Assembly: GCA_030704615.1 (NCBI GenBank)
Contig: CM060732.1
Coordinates: 40,405,053 to 40,469,052 of the forward strand
DNA from: Takakia lepidozioides
Lineage: Eukaryota > Streptophyta > Takakiopsida > Takakiales > Takakiaceae
Reading direction: 5' to 3'
DNA: 64,000 nt
Made by a program: the position numbers and the translations under genes. Shown piece after piece: positions 61,187 to 64,000 of the stretch (positions within the stretch are counted from its first letter, which is position 1; every line of letters starts with the position of its first letter). The notes below the pieces were generated by a model. It did no database searches. It worked only from the letters and a program-made list of their open reading frames with translations, and was not told the DNA's origin.

Positions 61187-62555
61187 TAATCAAATTATGT
61201 TAACTTGTTTAGCCATATGACAAGCTATATAAATATATATATATATAGGAACACCTAGCTGTTCTCTTACTCTTGATAGACGCCTCAGTCTTAGGACGTC
61301 CGCGGTCGTTCCACTGTCCACAAGTACATCACGCCTTGTTGGCAGGGCACGCCACAAGCTAACATAGCTCCGACGCGCATCCCATTGTATCCAGAATGAG
61401 GTTGTGATGTACAAGCCTTATAGGAACATTATCCAGTCTGTGTCCCTTATTGGTCACAAGGGGATAAATGCATAGATAGGTGGACCAAAAACTGTGTAAC
61501 ATGGCAGTTTTTGTAATGACATCCCTCCATGGTTTCACCCATAGTTTTCCAACAAACTCAATATTTCATCCAAATTTATAAGGCGTAGGGTTTCTAATGA
61601 CAATAGGTATGTAACCAACTATTTGATTGTAAAAACGATAATGTCCGAGAGAGCTATGGATTTATAAAGTTGACTACTTTGGATTGCAATGTTACAACAT
61701 AAAATCTTACGGACTAAAGAAACATCATGATCTACACTCATATAATGGCACAAAAAAACACACTAGGGGTGCCATTTTTTAAACCAACCAAAATCCACTT
61801 TTATATGGACTAATTACCTTGGGAATTGAGGGCTATGGACTATTTTATACCTAAAAAACAGGTTGATTTGCTCTAGTCCATAGCATCTTATGTTTTGGGT
61901 TTTTGGGGATCATCTTTTATTAACAAGACATACAAACCTAAAATATATAATGTTCAAGTTGTATATGGACAAACTGTTGTAAACTCTAAATTTAGACGTC
62001 TAAATATTTTTTCAAAGGAAAGATTAAAATATCCAGTAAACATTGTCTTCAATATTTTGGGGGGGACTCTTTATTAAAAATGTTAGGTATATTACTATCT
62101 ATTTTTTTTAAATAAAATGAAAAAATGTTATCATTTTTTTTTCATGGACTTCCACTGGACTCAAGATCTGCCGCATTTGGTCCATCCATTCATGCATCCA
62201 CCCAACTTGGATTACAAGTCTTGACAAATGACTGCTTTTTAATCGGCTTATGTGCGGCAATTTTTGTTTGATGACTAGGTCATGTTGTAGCGAGTGGGTG
62301 TTACCTTCTCTAATACGTGGTCGTAGCTCTCTGATCAAGTTGTATATGAGTCTCATAAGCTTTGTGATCTCATTAACAAAATTTCTTTTTGTGGAGTAAA
62401 GCACTAAAATTCTAATTTTGGCTTATTCTATGTTGTATTAATAACTTGTAATTTTCTAGCTATCGCCGGTTTGTGCTGCCCTGTGCGGCCAGGCCCTTAG
62501 TATACTTTATTAACTAGTGCACTGTCTACCTCTCAGTACTCCCACTCAAGACAAT
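61187..62555. other. No gene; probable LTR region of the copia element
   Basis: This lies beyond the copia pol stop on the minus strand, where the 3' LTR should be. LTR ends could not be fixed. Confidence 0.35.
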
Positions 62556-64000
62556 ATGTTGACCAAGTGCACCCAATCCAAGCAAAGAAGCTTCACGAAC
62601 TTGTCAGGAACCAACGCTTTTGTAAAAAAATCAGCCAACTGATCATTTGTGCCGATGTAACGAATATCAATCTCCCCATTTTGGTGATGCTCACAAATAA
62701 TATGATACTGAACATCGATGTGTTTTGTGATTCTGGATTATGCACAAGGCGAATGCATCCCTATTTACCACTGTATAGGTAGATTGCTGCTTCGTACGCA
62801 TAACCAACACTAGTTACAAGTATTCGAATACTGTTTCTTTTATTGTATGATAGGCTGCTACATACTCGGCTTCAGTATTACATGGACCATGTTGTACATT
62901 GTTGCTTTCTGCTACTCCACATAACAAGGCCATTATTCAAGAAGACCACACAACCACTACGTGATTTCATGTCGTCTAAATCACCAACAAAGTCAGCGTC
63001 ACAGTACGTAGTGAGCTTTTGACCATCACCACTTCCGTTGTAGCAGAGAGATAAGTCCTTAGTGCCTTTAAGGTACTTCATGATCTTGTGGACCGCAGTG
63101 CAGTGTATTTTTTTAAGTTTTCGGTTTCTTCGAGAATTTAAAAGCATCACTCAAATCTGGTCGAGTTCCCAACATATAAAACATTATACTATCAACAATT
63201 CTAGAGTAGGGAAAAAACTCTAAGTGCTCATCGTCATCTGTAGTTTCCAGGCACAAATGAACATTTGAAGGTCTTATGTCTCTCGTTAAAGAAGATTCCA
63301 CGAAAGCACTTCCAGAGAAGATTGCGTGGATGCTTTATGCCAGCACGGAAGGTCCTATGTATCCGACATGCACCCTCAACTTGTTGTCAATATGTAAATC
63401 TTGTTACTACAATGAGGACACGAGAAGTAGAGACCGTGAGGTCTACATGGTGTGGGTCGTGCTGTAGCAATTCCAGCTCACCGAGATAGATTGCCTGCTT
63501 TAAGGATTCGCAGGTCCGGCCTATAGAGAAGGAGAACACCGGCCCACTTTGTTCTTCTATCAAATCCGAAGGGATGATTTGAATGGTCTCAATCATCTTC
63601 TCAGAAATATTCTCTCCCAGATCATCTAATTGATTCGCCATTGACTCAATTGTGCCTACAAACCCTATTATCATCCTCTTGCATCTTGTACTCAAAGAAT
63701 CTTTGAGTCAATATGTGTATGTTTTCACTTGCACTTTGCTCATGCACAGCCATTAGCGTGCTCCACATTTCTGCAAACGACTTATAACTAATCATCTATT
63801 GTAGGTACTTCATGTTAACTGCAGTACATAGGTATATAATTTACGTTTGATATCCTTATCATCCCATGCATCATGACCTGTAACGTTCTCTAGTCTATTT
63901 TTTATTCCATTCACAACCCCTAACATCTGTTTATACGAAACAATGCTTGCATCTAGAATTTCCAGATCTGAAAATTTTGTCCATTGAACTTCTTTACATT
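62556..64000 (-). mobile_element. Ty1-copia retrotransposon, internally deleted, runs off the window
   Basis: On the minus strand, from the right edge: a gag start (KFNGQNFQIWKF, then WSTLMAVHEQSASENIHIL, then GTIESMANQLDDLGENISE, the UBN2-type copia gag) broken by stops. Then, without protease or integrase and with most of the reverse transcriptase missing, comes the RT end (PYSRIVDSIMFYMLGTRPDL). RNase H follows (MKYLKGTKDLSLCYNG, DLDDMKSRSGCVVFLNNG, WSSRKQQ), then HIDVQYHIICEH and IGTNDQLADFFTKAL to a stop near 62556. Frames shift several times. It is a dead element that lost the middle of its polyprotein. Confidence 0.88.

Overview
This is a stretch of nuclear genome from a land plant. 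The genes have many GT-AG introns, and there is a linker histone H1, two intron-free PPR-DYW organelle RNA-editing genes and a chloroplast phylloquinone methyltransferase. Between the genes lie typical plant mobile elements (hAT, Mutator-like, copia, SINE and LINE relics). Large intronless PLS-DYW genes with recent internal duplications suggest a seed-free vascular plant (lycophyte or fern) more than a flowering plant, but that is inference; no species is claimed.

Layout. 1-10.9 kb is a graveyard of mobile elements: a Mutator-like MITE, a TTAA-flanked MITE, a run of three abutting hAT-like elements, SINE and LINE 3' ends, and a tandem duplication carrying another hAT-like insertion. 11.5-12.9 kb holds histone H1. 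16.3-19.6 kb holds a minus-strand PPR-DYW gene (976 aa) with a degenerate PPR tail behind it. 20.9-22.75 kb is a broken, inverted copy of the second PPR locus, interrupted by a tRNA-derived SINE. 22.9-25 kb may be an unrecognised minus-strand gene. A C2H2 zinc-finger exon lies at 26.5 kb.

27.5-43.4 kb is the gene-dense core, all on the plus strand: MENG (nine-exon model), part of an OSB-like single-stranded-DNA-binding protein, the second PPR-DYW gene (893 aa) and COG1 (six exons, 1206 aa). DPH5 at 46.4-47.7 kb is well conserved but carries an in-frame stop and lacks a visible C-terminus. A ten-exon minus-strand TKL/Raf-like kinase (469 aa) fills 48.6-53.4 kb and has a hAT element in one intron.

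53.4-64 kb is again repeat-rich and AT-rich: a TIR element with a tRNA-like core, a 1.6-kb foldback element, a second TTAA-flanked element, and an internally deleted Ty1-copia retrotransposon at the right edge.

The genes do not form a pathway. Several serve organelles: the PPR-DYW proteins edit organelle transcripts, MENG completes phylloquinone synthesis in plastids, and OSB proteins bind organelle ssDNA. COG1 acts in Golgi tethering, DPH5 in diphthamide synthesis on eEF2, and H1 in chromatin. Exon boundaries were read by eye from reading frames, GT-AG sites and family conservation, and exon phases were checked for agreement.
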